Assembly (NCBI RefSeq): GCF_038725785.1
Contig: NZ_CP109796.1
Coordinates: 5,890,501 to 5,954,500, forward strand
Source of the DNA: Termitidicoccus mucosus
GTDB lineage: Bacteria > Verrucomicrobiota > Verrucomicrobiia > Opitutales > Opitutaceae
Reading direction: 5' to 3'
Length of the DNA stretch: 64,000 nucleotides
Every line of letters begins with the position of its first letter. Positions within the stretch are counted from its first letter, which is position 1. Shown here piece by piece: positions 16,906-25,613 of this stretch. A model generated the notes under the pieces. It worked only from the letters and a program-made list of their open reading frames with translations, had not been told where the DNA came from and did not search any database. The position numbers and the translations under genes are program-made.

Positions 16906-19811
16906 GGGCTCTCGGGCGGGCCGAGGTAACTCGGGTGCAGGCCGCCGGTGTCGATGACGATGCGCTCGACGACCACGCCGGGCGTGACCATCCAGAGCTT
17001 GAGCACGTGGTGGCCGGGACGCGCGAGCGTGTGGCGCGTGGTGACGCGGCGCACCGCGTCCGACACCGCCTGCTCCCAGTCGCGCAGGGTCGCGTCCGTG
17101 GCGAGCGGAACGATCCGCGGCGCCTCGTCATCAAAGGAAACGGCCACGCGCAAGGGCGAGCCCGGCAGAAAATCGAGCGAGGGCGCGCATTGCAGCTCCA
17201 CCGTGATCTCGCCCGCGTTGAAGACATGCACGTCGTATTCGAGGCGCGGCGAGCCGGGGCCGCCCGGCTCGCGCTCGGACGCATCCACCGGCGACACGGT
17301 CACGCCGCCGGCCACGCGCCCGAAGCCCGGCAGCGCGCGCCAGCCCGCGCCGCCGGCGTCGATCACCCGCGCGGCGTGCGGAGCCTCGATGGCGATGTGT
17401 CCGTCGCTTTCGACAAACGCGCCCGGGCGGATCGCCGCGCCGCGATGGTTTTTCACGGGCAGCTCCACGGCCAGCGACGCGCCCGCGTCGCTGGTGATCG
17501 CGAGGCGCGCCCGGGTTTCTCCGGGAGGGACGGCGTCCCAGTCCACGCCGATTTCAAGGCGGGTTGTTTTGTCAACGGGGCCGGATGCAGGCGGAAGTTT
17601 TATCCACGGCCGGTCGGCGGAAACGGTGAACGTGAAAGGCGTGTCGCCGCGGTTGAAGACTTCGATCCAGCGCGTGCCGCGCGCAAAATTGTCCAGCGGC
17701 GGAAGCACGGCGCGTCCGGCCCCGCTGGGCCAGGCGGTTTGCGAGCCCTCGATGGCGACGGCCAGCGACGCGCCGGCGCGCGGGCGCACCTCGATGAGCG
17801 GCGGCAGCGCGGCGATATCCGGCTGCTGCCAGTAGGTGTAGCCGAGGCGAATCTGCGACATCATGTGGTTCCATTTTCCGTCGCGCAGCGCGTGGTAGTC
17901 GTCGGCGAGCCGCGCATCCTCGGCAAACAGGGCGCGCGCCCGGGCGGCGGGCGCGTTGGCATCGGCGCGGCCCTGGCGCGCGTAAAGGTGGTTGAGGCCG
18001 GCGGCAACGTGGATTTCCTGCACGACCGCGCTGGCGCGGACGGGATAGAGGACGAGCTGGAAGAAGGCGTCGCGGTATTCGGCGGGCAGCGCGGTGACGA
18101 GCTTGTCCGCGCGGGCGATGAGGTCGGCCCACTCGGCGAGCACGCGCTCGCCTTCGCGATAGTTGACGAGGTTCAGCGTGCCGGGCGCGAGCAGTTCGGG
18201 TTTGCGGCGTCCGTTGAGGCGCGTGTAGCCGTCGATGAGCGCGGCGATCTCGTCGGCATGGGCGGGGCCGAAGTTGCGCGCGGCCCAGTCGCGGGAAAAC
18301 GCGTCGAGGTTGTCCGCCGTCCAGCGCTCCGGGTTCCACGCCATCGAGAGGAAAAACTCGATGGGAAACTCCATCGGCTTCAAGTCACCCACGTTCACGA
18401 TCCAGATGCGGTTCGCGCCGTGCCGCCACGCGAGGTGCATCTGCTCGCGGATTTTCGCGATGGGCACGGTGTTGAGCCATTTGTAGTTTCGCGGGCCGCC
18501 GACGTAGTCGAAATGATAATACACGCCGGCGCCGCCCGCGCGTCCGCGCTCGGCGGCGGTGGGCACGCGGCGCAGGTTGCCCCAGTTGTCGTCGCACCAG
18601 AGCAGCGTCACGTCGTCGGGCACGCGCATGCCTTCCTCGTAGTAGGCCTGCACCTCCTTGTAGAGCGCCCAGGTTTGGGGCACGTCCCGGGGGTTTTTGC
18701 CGGTGACCCCGGCGATGATTTGCCGCTGGTCGGCGACGATGCGCTCGAGGAGGGCGACGTTGCTTTCGCGCGACATGGGTTCGTCGCCGTCGCCGCGCAT
18801 GCCGATGGTCTGGATGTTCTCGAAATTTTTCGTGCGCTCGACGCCGCCGCGCCAGAACTCGCGGAGGGCGGCGGCGTTTTTCGAATAATCCCACGGGCCG
18901 GAGCCATGGGCGGCCCACTCGGCGTGGGCGCGCATGAGGGGCTCGTGGTGCGAGGTGCCCATGACGACGCCGTATTCGTCGGCGAGGCGCGGGTTTTCGG
19001 GATCGTTGTCGTTGAAGGCCTGGGGCGGCCACATCGCGGGCCAGAGATAATTGCCGCGCAGGCGCAGGATGAGCTCGAAGACGTTGGCGTAGAAGGCGTG
19101 GTTGAAGCCGCCGAATTTTTCGTGCACCCAGCCGGTGAGCGCGGGCGCCTCGTCGTTGAGAAAAATGCCGCGATACTTCACCGCGGGTTCGCCCGAGGCA
19201 TGGCGTCCCGGCAGGACATAAGCCTCGGCGCGTTTCCCGGGCGGCACGTCGGCCCACCAATGCCACGGCGAGACGCCGAGCTGCCGGGAGAGTTCGTAGA
19301 TACCGTAGATCGTGCCGCGCTTGTCGCTGCCCGCGATGACGAGCGCCTGGTCGAGACCGTCGAGCGGCCTGTCGAGCACCGTGATGACGAAACTTTCCCA
19401 TTTGCCGTCCAGGTCGGACGCGTCGAGCCGGCCGGATTTCACGAGGCCGTCGATGAGCGCGCTCCTGCCCAGCGTGCCGATGATGACGGGGCGCGGCGCC
19501 GCGCTTTCCCGGGCGGTCACGATTTCCGGGACGCGGCCGGTCACGCGCCCGATGTCCGCCCGGAGATCGCCGATGGCGCGGACAACGCCCGCGTGATCCG
19601 CGGGATCGTGCCAGAGAGGCGCTTCGCCGTGCTGCACGACGAGCGGAAACGCGCCGGGGGGCGGATTCCCGTCCGCCACGATGTCGTCGGGCAGGCCGGA
19701 GGCCCGTGATGGAAGGGCGGCGGCGGCTAGGACCGCCAGGAGCGAGGCGACAATGGAAAGGTAAAGTGGCGGGAACGGGCGGCGAATGGAGGCGGGGGCT
19801 TCTGTCTTCAT
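16893..19811 (-). CDS. Secreted GH115 xylan alpha-1,2-glucuronidase
   Basis: This is a 972-residue protein with a signal peptide (LSIVASLLAVLAAAALPSRASG). Its order of segments is typical of GH115: an N-terminal beta-domain, then GTIYGIYELSRQLGVSPWHW, KYRGIFLNDEAPALTGW and HAFYANVFELILRLRGNYLW. These are followed by TSHHEPLMRAHAEWAAHGSG and QTIGMRGDGDEPM (barrel, about residues 205-540), a helical bundle, and a C-terminal beta-sandwich with PWIKLPPASGP. GH115 enzymes remove (4-O-methyl)glucuronic acid from internal xylose units of polymeric glucuronoxylan, unlike GH67, which acts on chain ends. It starts 4 bp after the GH43 stop, so it is the last gene of a GH10-GH43-GH115 operon. Its TAG stop lies in the arm of a dispersed repeat, so the C-terminus may have been reset by insertion. 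Confidence 0.93.
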   Translation of the reverse strand: MKTEAPASIRRPFPPLYLSIVASLLAVLAAAALPSRASGLPDDIVADGNPPPGAFPLVVQHGEAPLWHDPADHAGVVRAIGDLRADIGRVTGRVPEIVTARESAAPRPVIIGTLGRSALIDGLVKSGRLDASDLDGKWESFVITVLDRPLDGLDQALVIAGSDKRGTIYGIYELSRQLGVSPWHWWADVPPGKRAEAYVLPGRHASGEPAVKYRGIFLNDEAPALTGWVHEKFGGFNHAFYANVFELILRLRGNYLWPAMWPPQAFNDNDPENPRLADEYGVVMGTSHHEPLMRAHAEWAAHGSGPWDYSKNAAALREFWRGGVERTKNFENIQTIGMRGDGDEPMSRESNVALLERIVADQRQIIAGVTGKNPRDVPQTWALYKEVQAYYEEGMRVPDDVTLLWCDDNWGNLRRVPTAAERGRAGGAGVYYHFDYVGGPRNYKWLNTVPIAKIREQMHLAWRHGANRIWIVNVGDLKPMEFPIEFFLSMAWNPERWTADNLDAFSRDWAARNFGPAHADEIAALIDGYTRLNGRRKPELLAPGTLNLVNYREGERVLAEWADLIARADKLVTALPAEYRDAFFQLVLYPVRASAVVQEIHVAAGLNHLYARQGRADANAPAARARALFAEDARLADDYHALRDGKWNHMMSQIRLGYTYWQQPDIAALPPLIEVRPRAGASLAVAIEGSQTAWPSGAGRAVLPPLDNFARGTRWIEVFNRGDTPFTFTVSADRPWIKLPPASGPVDKTTRLEIGVDWDAVPPGETRARLAITSDAGASLAVELPVKNHRGAAIRPGAFVESDGHIAIEAPHAARVIDAGGAGWRALPGFGRVAGGVTVSPVDASEREPGGPGSPRLEYDVHVFNAGEITVELQCAPSLDFLPGSPLRVAVSFDDEAPRIVPLATDATLRDWEQAVSDAVRRVTTRHTLARPGHHVLKLWMVTPGVVVERIVIDTGGLHPSYLGPPESPRAP

Positions 19812-19815
19812 GGGA

Positions 19816-21426
19816 TTAATTGGAATCGGTCGCGGGCTGCCTGATGTCTTCGGAGATTTGGCTGTCCACGCGGAAATAATCGAAGTCGGCGTGGCCGCTT
19901 GGATTTTTTGTCGCGTAGTGGAAAAGGCCGAAACGGTAGCCCATGAAATGCGGCATGGTGTAGGTCATCTTCAACGGCTCGCCGATGTGACGCCACGTCC
20001 TGCCGTCGAGGCTGAAGAAGAAATGGGCCGTGTCGGCGCGGTCGCGGAAATCGCATTCCGCCCGGAGATGAATAGTCTCCTGGCCGAGGGGAATGCGCGC
20101 GAGTTCGACGGGTGTTTCGGATTGTGCGCTTATCATGACAACATGCTTTGCGCCGTCCCCGGCTTTCACGCCGACGAGGCCGTAACGTTTTTGCAGGAGG
20201 GCGAGCCCGGCGAAATCGCCGTCTTTCATCCCCGCGGTGTCGATGGCCGTTGCACCCGCGCTCGCCGGGCCGAAGTTGCGCTGCGTGAGCGTGTTTCGGG
20301 CGAGGAGGAAATCCGCGTCAACCCGCCCGGTCGTCAGCCGCAGAAATCCGGGGCGCGTGGCGAGCGACCAGAGCGAGTTGTCGGGATTGTGGTTCCATTG
20401 CCACACGGGCGGAAGCGCGGGCTCGCCCGGGCAGCGCGTGAACTCGTCCGAGGCGACGAGGCCGGGAATCAGACCCTGGTTCGCGGGTAATTTTTCCAGG
20501 GCGTCGGGCGCTTTGCCATCGACGCCGAGCACGGGCCAACCGTCCTGCCACGTCACGGGCACGAGATACGGGATGCGCCCGACCGCGCCGCAGTCGCGGA
20601 AGAGATACGCATACCAATCGCCGCCCGGCGTGTCGATGAGGCCGCCTTGCGCGATGCCCCGGTCCTGAAACGCGACGCGCCCCTCGTAGGGGCCAGTGAT
20701 TTTGTCGGCGCGGTGGATGACAACGGTGCGCATGCCGCCCTTCGGCCAGGTGATGTTGAAAAGGTAATATCTGCCGTTGACCTTGAAGAGCTGCGAGCCC
20801 TCGGCGGGCAGGCCGAGGTCCGGGCCAGCGGGCGCGCCGGCGTTTTCGATGACGACCCGGTCGATGCCGCCGGGCTTGATGCCGGAAGCGTCGGGAAGAA
20901 GCTCGACGAGGGAGAGCCTGCCGCCGCCATGCAGCATGTAAACGCGGCCGCCGTCGTCGAAGAACAGCGAGTGGTCGTGAAGAGCGGGCTTGAACGAAAC
21001 CGCCTTCCAAGGCCCGCGCTCGATGTCCCTGGTCGTGTAAACGTAGGTCTTGCCGGTCGTGTTTGAAAATGTGGAAACGTAATAGACGCCGTTGCGATGG
21101 CGGATGCTGGGCGCCCACGAACCGCGTCCGTAGGTGCTCTTGCCGTCGGTGAGATTGAGTTCGTCAACGTCGTCGAGCGTTGCATACGCGTAGTTCACGA
21201 TTTCCCAATTTATCAAGTCTTTCGACTTCATGATGGGGACGCCGGGAGCCATGTGCATCGTGGTGCTCGCCATATAATAGACATCGCCCGCGCGAATCAT
21301 CGCCATGTCGGGCACGTCGGCGTGGATGACGGGATTGCGGGCGCCCGCGGCTGCCCGCGCCGGAAACGCGGCGAGCAGTCCTGCGATAAAAAATGCGAAG
21401 GGAGCGAGAATGTGGGACGCCCTCAT
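19816..21426 (-). CDS. Secreted GH43 beta-xylosidase/alpha-L-arabinofuranosidase
   Basis: From ATG 21426 this encodes 536 residues with a signal peptide (LAPFAFFIAGLLAAFPARA). The five-blade beta-propeller shows the three GH43 acids in context: the base in NPVIHADVPDMAMIRAGD, the pKa modulator in ALHDHSLFFDDGGRVYML and the acid in LPAEGSQLFKVNGRYYLF. Residues about 340-536 form the C-terminal beta-sandwich common to xylosidase-type GH43 proteins. It would act on arabinoxylan side chains or xylo-oligomers in the periplasm or outside. Its ATG overlaps the GH10 stop by 4 nt (ATGA) and its stop is 4 bp before GH115, so the three are translationally coupled. Linkage specificity cannot be decided from sequence. 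Confidence 0.9.
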   Translation of the reverse strand: MRASHILAPFAFFIAGLLAAFPARAAAGARNPVIHADVPDMAMIRAGDVYYMASTTMHMAPGVPIMKSKDLINWEIVNYAYATLDDVDELNLTDGKSTYGRGSWAPSIRHRNGVYYVSTFSNTTGKTYVYTTRDIERGPWKAVSFKPALHDHSLFFDDGGRVYMLHGGGRLSLVELLPDASGIKPGGIDRVVIENAGAPAGPDLGLPAEGSQLFKVNGRYYLFNITWPKGGMRTVVIHRADKITGPYEGRVAFQDRGIAQGGLIDTPGGDWYAYLFRDCGAVGRIPYLVPVTWQDGWPVLGVDGKAPDALEKLPANQGLIPGLVASDEFTRCPGEPALPPVWQWNHNPDNSLWSLATRPGFLRLTTGRVDADFLLARNTLTQRNFGPASAGATAIDTAGMKDGDFAGLALLQKRYGLVGVKAGDGAKHVVMISAQSETPVELARIPLGQETIHLRAECDFRDRADTAHFFFSLDGRTWRHIGEPLKMTYTMPHFMGYRFGLFHYATKNPSGHADFDYFRVDSQISEDIRQPATDSN

Positions 21427-23231
21427 GGCAGGACGATTTCGATATTCAAGGCGGGCTCGCCGGGTTTCAGGGCAAACGCCTTTTCGGCGCGGCGTCCGCC
21501 GGACTCGACCGTGACGAGATAATCGCCGTGGAAGCCGCGCGCGGCATGGCACCCGCCTGCATCGGTGCGCGCCTCGATCCGCGTGCGCCACTGGTCGAGC
21601 ACGAGCGAGCGGTAAACGGCGGCGTTCGGCTTTTCCGACCAGTCGGTGCGGAACATCGCGGCCTGCGGGCGCCAGTGGCAGGCCTCCCAGAATCCCCAGA
21701 GCTGGATGCCGACGACCGACGGGTGGCTGAAGCAGAGAATGAAAAAATCGCGCGTATAGTCGGCCTGGAGCTGCTCGTCGTCCGTCCACACGTCGAACTC
21801 GGTGATGCGGACGGGCAGGTTAAACGCGGCGTAGCGGTCGAGCACCTTGAGCACCTCGGCGGGGGCGTTGGGCTGCGAGCCGATGTGAGCCTGCACGCCG
21901 AGGCCGCCCAGCGGCGCGCCGCGCTCCACGAGGAAGCGCGCGGTCTCCTCGAAATGGCGCACGTGGTCGGCGTCAGTCGTGAGGTCGTGGTTGCTGAAAT
22001 CATTCAGGTAAAGCGGCACGCCGGGCATCGCGGCGGCGGCGGTCTTGAACCAGTCCGCCATGATTTCGGGGCCGAAGAGGTCCATGAGGTCGTGGTTGGT
22101 GAACGGCTCGTTGAGCGCGTCCCATTCCTCGAGCAGGCCGCGCGTGTCGCGCGCCATCGTGCGGATGTGCTCGCGGATGACGCGGGGAATCTCGTCCTGG
22201 CGCGGCGTGCCGCGCAGCTCCTGCACGAGCCGCGGCAGGTTTTTCCAGCCGGGCCAGACCAGCACGTGGCCGCGCACCGGAATCCCGTGGCCGCGCAGCC
22301 AGCGCAGGCCGGCGAGGGATTGCGCGGGCGAATACCGGTCGCCCCAGTCGCCGGACCACGCGCCCCACTTGAGGTCGTTCTCCGGGCTGGCGGCGTTGAA
22401 CAACTCCAGCGTGAGTTCGCGGTAGCGGAGGTTGTCGGGCGTGTCGTGGACGAGGCGCGCGAATTGCAGCGCGGTGCCGAACTGGAACGCCTGGCGCGTC
22501 TGCTCGATGCGTATCGACGCATCGGATACAGGCCGGCCGGCGGCGTCGGTGACGCGGAGGTTGAAGGCGCCCTTGCGGATGCGCTCGATGCGGGCGAGCG
22601 CGTCCGCGCGCCACGCCGCGCCGTCCTCGCGCCCGGCGTAGGTGAAACGCGTGCGCGGAAGCGAGTCGAGCGTCTGCGTTTTCCCGTAATAAAGCACGTC
22701 GAGCCCGCCGATTTCCACCGTCTGCCGCATGAAGCCGAAGTGGAACATGACCGCCGCGCCCTCGCGGGGGAAATCCTTGTGGAACCTGAAAGGCAGCACG
22801 AACTCGCGCCATTCGCGCCCGAAGCTCACGCCGAGCTCGAAGCTGCTGTTGAACGCGAGGCCGCTGTCGCTCACGACGATGAACACGCGGCCCGCGCCGG
22901 TCTCGTCGGCGGAGGAAACGGTGCGCGCGAAGAAACGCAGCAGGCCCGTGTCGCCCTCCGCGACGGCGCGGCCGGTGAGCGCGCGCAGCCCGATGGCGGA
23001 CGACGGCGCGGTGTCGCGTTTCGTCTCGACGCGCCACGCGCGCGAGAAGCCGGGGCCGTCGGTTTCGATGGTGCTGAACCCGGCCGCATCCGCGTATTCC
23101 GGCCCGGTGACGAGTTTGAAGGCGGCCAGCGGCCCGCCCTCGACCAGCGGTTCGCCGGGCGGGAGCGGGGAGGGGAAAAGCGGATGGCTCATGACGAGGA
23201 AAGCGAGAAGCAATGGCAGAAGATGTTTCAT
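21423..23231 (-). CDS. Secreted GH10 endo-beta-1,4-xylanase
   Basis: The 602-residue protein has a short signal peptide (HLLPLLLAFLVMSHP). An N-terminal beta-sandwich of about 190 residues resembles a carbohydrate-binding or CBM-like module (FRFHKDFPREGAAVMFHFGF). The catalytic (beta/alpha)8 barrel follows, with the acid/base Glu375 in WDALNEP and the nucleophile Glu478 in ITEFDVW; SPENDLKWG and RGHVLVWP are further GH10 motifs. A small beta-domain ends the protein. It cleaves the xylan backbone and is the first gene of the GH10-GH43-GH115 operon. About 490 bp upstream of it hold three hairpin repeats and no copy of the proposed operator, so its control may differ from the rest of the locus. 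Confidence 0.95.
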   Translation of the reverse strand: MKHLLPLLLAFLVMSHPLFPSPLPPGEPLVEGGPLAAFKLVTGPEYADAAGFSTIETDGPGFSRAWRVETKRDTAPSSAIGLRALTGRAVAEGDTGLLRFFARTVSSADETGAGRVFIVVSDSGLAFNSSFELGVSFGREWREFVLPFRFHKDFPREGAAVMFHFGFMRQTVEIGGLDVLYYGKTQTLDSLPRTRFTYAGREDGAAWRADALARIERIRKGAFNLRVTDAAGRPVSDASIRIEQTRQAFQFGTALQFARLVHDTPDNLRYRELTLELFNAASPENDLKWGAWSGDWGDRYSPAQSLAGLRWLRGHGIPVRGHVLVWPGWKNLPRLVQELRGTPRQDEIPRVIREHIRTMARDTRGLLEEWDALNEPFTNHDLMDLFGPEIMADWFKTAAAAMPGVPLYLNDFSNHDLTTDADHVRHFEETARFLVERGAPLGGLGVQAHIGSQPNAPAEVLKVLDRYAAFNLPVRITEFDVWTDDEQLQADYTRDFFILCFSHPSVVGIQLWGFWEACHWRPQAAMFRTDWSEKPNAAVYRSLVLDQWRTRIEARTDAGGCHAARGFHGDYLVTVESGGRRAEKAFALKPGEPALNIEIVLP

Positions 23232-23385
23232 CGGAACGGGCAGGGTGGGGAAGGGCTGGCGGTTGGCTTGACGGTTGTGACTGGTCCACGGAACGCGTGG
23301 AATGCGCGGAGAGGTTTTTTTATTCGTTTTTTGATTAATCGCGGAAACGCGGAGACGCGGAAAAGAAGGGAGAAATCGTTTTTTA

Positions 23386-23491
23386 TTGAACAGAAGGAAA
23401 CGAAGGGAGCGAAGAATACATTTTATGATTATGGTTTGGCAGGCTTGTCGCTTCGCTCGGAACTTGGTGCCCTTCGTTTCCTTCTGTTCAA
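23386..23491. repeat. Long-stem inverted repeat upstream of GH10
   Basis: TTGAACAGAAGGAAACGAAG (from 23386) pairs with CTTCGTTTCCTTCTGTTCAA (to 23491). A second pairing GAGCGAAG/CTTCGCTC lies inside. It is the first of three unrelated hairpins in 490 bp. Confidence 0.8.
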
Positions 23492-23508
23492 AATAATGGT
23501 TCGTTTTG

Positions 23509-23554
23509 ATTCACCACAAAGGTGGAAATAATTCTTCGTGTCCTTGTGGTGAAT
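23509..23554. repeat. Short inverted repeat (ATTCACCACAAAGG type)
   Basis: ATTCACCACAAAGG (23509-23522) pairs with CCTTGTGGTGAAT (23542-23554) with one bulged base, giving a 13-bp stem. Sequences of this kind recur in verrucomicrobial and planctomycete intergenic DNA. Confidence 0.7.
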
Positions 23555-23600
23555 TTAATAAAACCGGTTCCTCGCTATTTTCGATGGCCGGTTTGCTTAT

Positions 23601-23675
23601 TTAAGCGCAGAGAACGCAAAGAACTCATGGAAAAACAGGATTGTTTCCTGCGCTCTTTGTGTTCTTTGCGGTTAA
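23601..23675. repeat. Inverted repeat of the GCAGAGAACGCAAAGAAC type
   Basis: TTAAGCGCAGAGAACGCAAA (from 23601) pairs imperfectly with TTTGTGTTCTTTGCGGTTAA (to 23675). It lies just after the 3' end of the beta-helix gene (23724) and resembles the element at 62953-63079 in composition. Confidence 0.7.
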
Positions 23676-23723
23676 TTTTTTGTTGCTTTCAGTCATCGAC
23701 AATAGCGACGAATCATAAAACCG

Positions 23724-25532
23724 CTACGGGCAATCCGCGGGATACGCGCCGGGCGCATGCCCCGCCTCCGCGGGCCGGCCGAGCGCCTGTTGCACGTCGG
23801 CCGGCAGGCGGGCGGCCGACGGGATGGAGATGTCCCGGATGAGCTGGTAGCGGCGCAGCTCCGGGCTCTTGAACAGGGAGTCCGGGGGCAGCGCGTGATA
23901 CCGGGCGCGGGTTTCGTAGTCGGGATGCAGGGCCCGCAGCGCATCGACCGACTTGAGTTCGGCCATGCAGTCTTTTCCATCGGCGGGGCTCCACACGATC
24001 AGCGTGCGGGCGTCGCCGCCGTCGCGCACGTAAACGTTGTCGTCGATGCGCGCGGCCTGCGGCCGGGTGAGCTTGCCGCAGAGCGCGGGAGACTGCTCGA
24101 AACGCAGGAGCTCGCGGTCAAACCGCGAGTCCGCGACGAGGAGATTGCCGACAAATTCGTGGCCCTCGCGCTCGTGCACGTCGGGGCCGGTGGCCGGGTG
24201 CCAGCCGAAGTGGTCGGCGACCGCGCTGCGCTCGGTGCGTTCGAAGGAGGCGACGGTGTTGACAAAGGTGTTGTGGTAAACGCGCATGCCGGAGGAATTC
24301 AGCGAACGCACGCCCTTGTGGCAGTCGACAAAGACGTTTCCGGCGCAGAGGGCGCCCTTGGAGATTTCGAAGAAGAAGCCGTCCTCGCAGTCCTGGACCC
24401 AGTTGTTGACGAACACGCCGTCCCGGTTGCCGACGTCATACCAGATCCCGTTCGAGTGCGGCTGGTCGATGACAAGATTGTCGCGGCAGGTGACGCGGTG
24501 GGACTGGTTGAAAATCTTCACCGCGGACGGGTAATAGCCGGTGATGCGTTCGACGTTGTTGCGCGCGAAGATGTTTTTTTCGAGCAGGCAGTCCGACGAG
24601 GCGATGATATAAACGCCCTCCGTGCTTGTGTCCGAGACGAGGCAATGGCGGAGCGTGAGCCCGTCGCCGCGGAAATATCCCGCGACGCGCGAACAATGGG
24701 TGATGGTGACGTGTTCGAGGGTGGTGCCCGTGACGTCCTTGCCGTAGCTCGCGGGGTCGGCCGGACCCTCGGGTTCGGCGCCCTCCACCTCGATCGCGCG
24801 ATAGGCGTATTGCGTGAAGGTGATTCCGCGGATGACCGGGCCCTTGCCGTCGGAGGTCTTGCCGTGGACGGCGCCGGTGACGCGGACGAGCGCGCTGTCG
24901 AACGCGGTGATCTCGACGCAGCGCCGGGCCGGGTCGATGCCGATGTAAACCGTCCCGGTTTCGTAATCGACATAATAGGAATCCTCATCGACGGCGCCTT
25001 CCCAGCCAACGGCGTTGAGCGGGCGGCCGTCGACAAAAACCATGTCGTTGTTGAAGAGCCACGGCGGAGTGCGGCGGCCCTCGCGGTGGCGCCGCCACCA
25101 GTCCGCGGGCCTGGCCGGGAAAAGGCGCTCCCAGGTCGTGCGCCACAGACCGTTATCCTGCGGCTCCCAGTTTTCGGCCACCAGCGTGCCCTTGAGGACG
25201 GGTTGCTCGTCGGCGCGAGGCTGGAGGGCGACGCCTTGGTTGAGCTTCAAATCCCCGGTGCGATAGACGCCGCCGCGCAGGATGATCGCATCGCCGGTGA
25301 CGGCGCGCCCGATGGCGGCCTCCAGCGTGGTGGGGCGGTCGGGAGCGTCGCCGCCGGCCTCGGCCTCGCCGTCGGGCGCGACGTGGTGGATGCGTTTGGC
25401 GTCCTTGGGCAATTCATACGATTGCCGGATCGGACCGTAGGGGCCGCCGGACGGCTGCGCGGGAAGCGGCTGCGGCGTGACGGCGGGGAGCAGGAGCAAA
25501 AGGGCGGGGATGAGGAGGCGGGTCGGTTTCAT
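23724..25532 (-). CDS. Secreted right-handed beta-helix protein, candidate GH120-like beta-xylosidase
   Basis: From ATG 25532 this encodes 602 residues with a signal peptide (RLLIPALLLLLPAVTPQPLPA). Residues about 55-95 (HHVAPDGEAEAG...AVTGDAIILRGGVYR) are the N-cap of parallel beta-helix carbohydrate enzymes. About 12 coils follow, including GYFRGDGLTLRHCLVSDTST and YHNTFVNTVASF. The block NGIWYDVGN...DGFFFEISKG places an Asp and a Glu 23 residues apart. As I recall, the GH120 xylosidase of Thermoanaerobacterium uses Asp382 and Glu405, the same spacing. It follows GH3 by 81 bp on the same strand inside the xylan locus, which supports a xylosidase or xylan-debranching role. A polysaccharide lyase of another beta-helix family remains possible. 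Confidence 0.7.
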   Translation of the reverse strand: MKPTRLLIPALLLLLPAVTPQPLPAQPSGGPYGPIRQSYELPKDAKRIHHVAPDGEAEAGGDAPDRPTTLEAAIGRAVTGDAIILRGGVYRTGDLKLNQGVALQPRADEQPVLKGTLVAENWEPQDNGLWRTTWERLFPARPADWWRRHREGRRTPPWLFNNDMVFVDGRPLNAVGWEGAVDEDSYYVDYETGTVYIGIDPARRCVEITAFDSALVRVTGAVHGKTSDGKGPVIRGITFTQYAYRAIEVEGAEPEGPADPASYGKDVTGTTLEHVTITHCSRVAGYFRGDGLTLRHCLVSDTSTEGVYIIASSDCLLEKNIFARNNVERITGYYPSAVKIFNQSHRVTCRDNLVIDQPHSNGIWYDVGNRDGVFVNNWVQDCEDGFFFEISKGALCAGNVFVDCHKGVRSLNSSGMRVYHNTFVNTVASFERTERSAVADHFGWHPATGPDVHEREGHEFVGNLLVADSRFDRELLRFEQSPALCGKLTRPQAARIDDNVYVRDGGDARTLIVWSPADGKDCMAELKSVDALRALHPDYETRARYHALPPDSLFKSPELRRYQLIRDISIPSAARLPADVQQALGRPAEAGHAPGAYPADCP

Positions 25533-25613
25533 GGGCGAAGGCGGAGGTGGCATGGCAATTCGATCCGCACTTTCGCGCCGGCAGAGGGCGCGGGGCGGCT
25601 GGTTTATGGTTGA

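Noticed and set aside
16935-19709. 924-residue open frame opposite GH115
   Set aside because: Shadow frame with no recognisable domain; GH115 motifs are clear on the minus strand.
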